The notes under the pieces are model-generated. The model did no database searches, was not told where the DNA came from, and saw only the letters and a program-made list of their open reading frames with translations. From positions 1 to 5,947 of the forward strand of contig CAZVNP010000098.1 in NCBI GenBank assembly GCA_964628285.1: a stretch of 5,947 nt of DNA. The letters are read 5' to 3'. Origin of the DNA: JAPLDP01 sp964628285 (GTDB taxonomy: Bacteria > Bacteroidota > Bacteroidia > Bacteroidales > JAGONC01). The translations under genes and the position numbers were made by a program. Of this stretch, positions 5,535 to 5,947 are shown one piece after another (position 1 is the first letter of the stretch; each line of letters starts with the position of its first letter).

Positions 5535-5947
5535 TTATAAATTTAACTTGGCTTTTAATTCCTCAAGCAGTTTCGGAGGTACACTATAACCCATATGAAG
5601 GGCTTTAAGAAGGAGTTTATAAGATTTATTCAAGTCTTGAATATCGTAATAGACGATGCCGAGAACATAATAGCCATTTGAATCATTCGGTTTGATTTTA
5701 ATATAATGATTAAGATCCTGAATAGCATTATTATACTGAAATAATTGATAATAAGCCCTTGCCCTGTTCAGAAAGACGATCGGATCAGGCGAGTTGTAGC
5801 GCAAATACATTGAATAATCTTGAACGGCAAGTGTATAATTACCGATCAAATAATAAGTATTCCCTCTTTGTAAATAAGCATAAACAAAGTTAGGTGATAA
5901 TTCAACGGTTTTATTGAAATCATTAATAGCAAGATCATATTTCTTTA
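5535..5947 (-). CDS. Tetratricopeptide-repeat protein, C-terminal part (start outside the window)
   Basis: The minus-strand frame is open from the window edge to the TAA at 5535-5537 and gives 136 visible residues. They consist of regular TPR units with an exact 34-residue period. Part of one repeat is at 1-18 (KKYDLAINDFNKTVELSP). Three full repeats follow at 19-52, 53-86 and 87-120, each with the A/G-x-Y-Y and A-I/V-x-D-(Y/L) helix pattern and a P or N near the turn. A short charged C-terminal helix (121-136) ends the protein. TPR arrays form superhelical scaffolds that bind protein partners. The partner, cell location and any N-terminal domain cannot be seen. A TTG at 5849 could be taken as a start, but the repeats clearly continue upstream of it. 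The gene is visibly more AT-rich than argS, the GTPase gene and pyrBI. Confidence 0.85.
   Translation of the reverse strand, partial: KKYDLAINDFNKTVELSPNFVYAYLQRGNTYYLIGNYTLAVQDYSMYLRYNSPDPIVFLNRARAYYQLFQYNNAIQDLNHYIKIKPNDSNGYYVLGIVYYDIQDLNKSYKLLLKALHMGYSVPPKLLEELKAKLNL

Overview
The window looks like a chromosomal segment of a Bacteroidota bacterium, probably an environmental Bacteroidales-like lineage (inference). Three things point there. The first 64 bases encode a C-terminal tail of the type IX secretion (T9SS) sorting-domain kind. Two sites match the Bacteroidota -7 promoter element TAnnTTTG, one of them with a -33 TTTG exactly 19 bases upstream. The protein starts mostly lack a strong Shine-Dalgarno sequence.

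Layout, left to right. (1) 1-64: the 3' end of a secreted-protein gene on the + strand. (2) 77-226: a 150-bp non-coding element with perfect 15-bp terminal inverted repeats and a degenerate purine-rich repeat core that is itself an imperfect palindrome. It looks like a MITE or dispersed repeat, lodged between two convergent genes. (3) 257-2053, minus strand: complete argS (arginyl-tRNA synthetase). (4) 2054-2349: divergent intergenic region with promoter signals for both sides. (5) 2350-3693: a P-loop GTPase of the family annotated as cyclic 2,3-diphosphoglycerate synthetase, followed by a stem-loop at its stop codon. (6) 3897-5275: pyrB and pyrI, overlapping by one base, which encode the catalytic and zinc-binding regulatory chains of aspartate carbamoyltransferase. 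(7) 5348-5436: tRNA-Ser with anticodon CGA, with a promoter-like element directly upstream. (8) 5535 to the window end, minus strand: the C-terminal part of an AT-rich tetratricopeptide-repeat protein whose start lies outside the window.

Most of the genes are housekeeping: tRNA charging, the first committed step of pyrimidine synthesis, and a serine tRNA. PyrB and PyrI should assemble into an allosterically regulated ATCase. The GTPase is the only complete gene whose role is truly unclear. I see no defence system, CRISPR array, toxin-antitoxin pair or obvious new multi-gene system. The points most worth checking are the palindromic element, the bacterial cDPG-synthetase-like GTPase beside pyrBI, and the long open pyrB leader.
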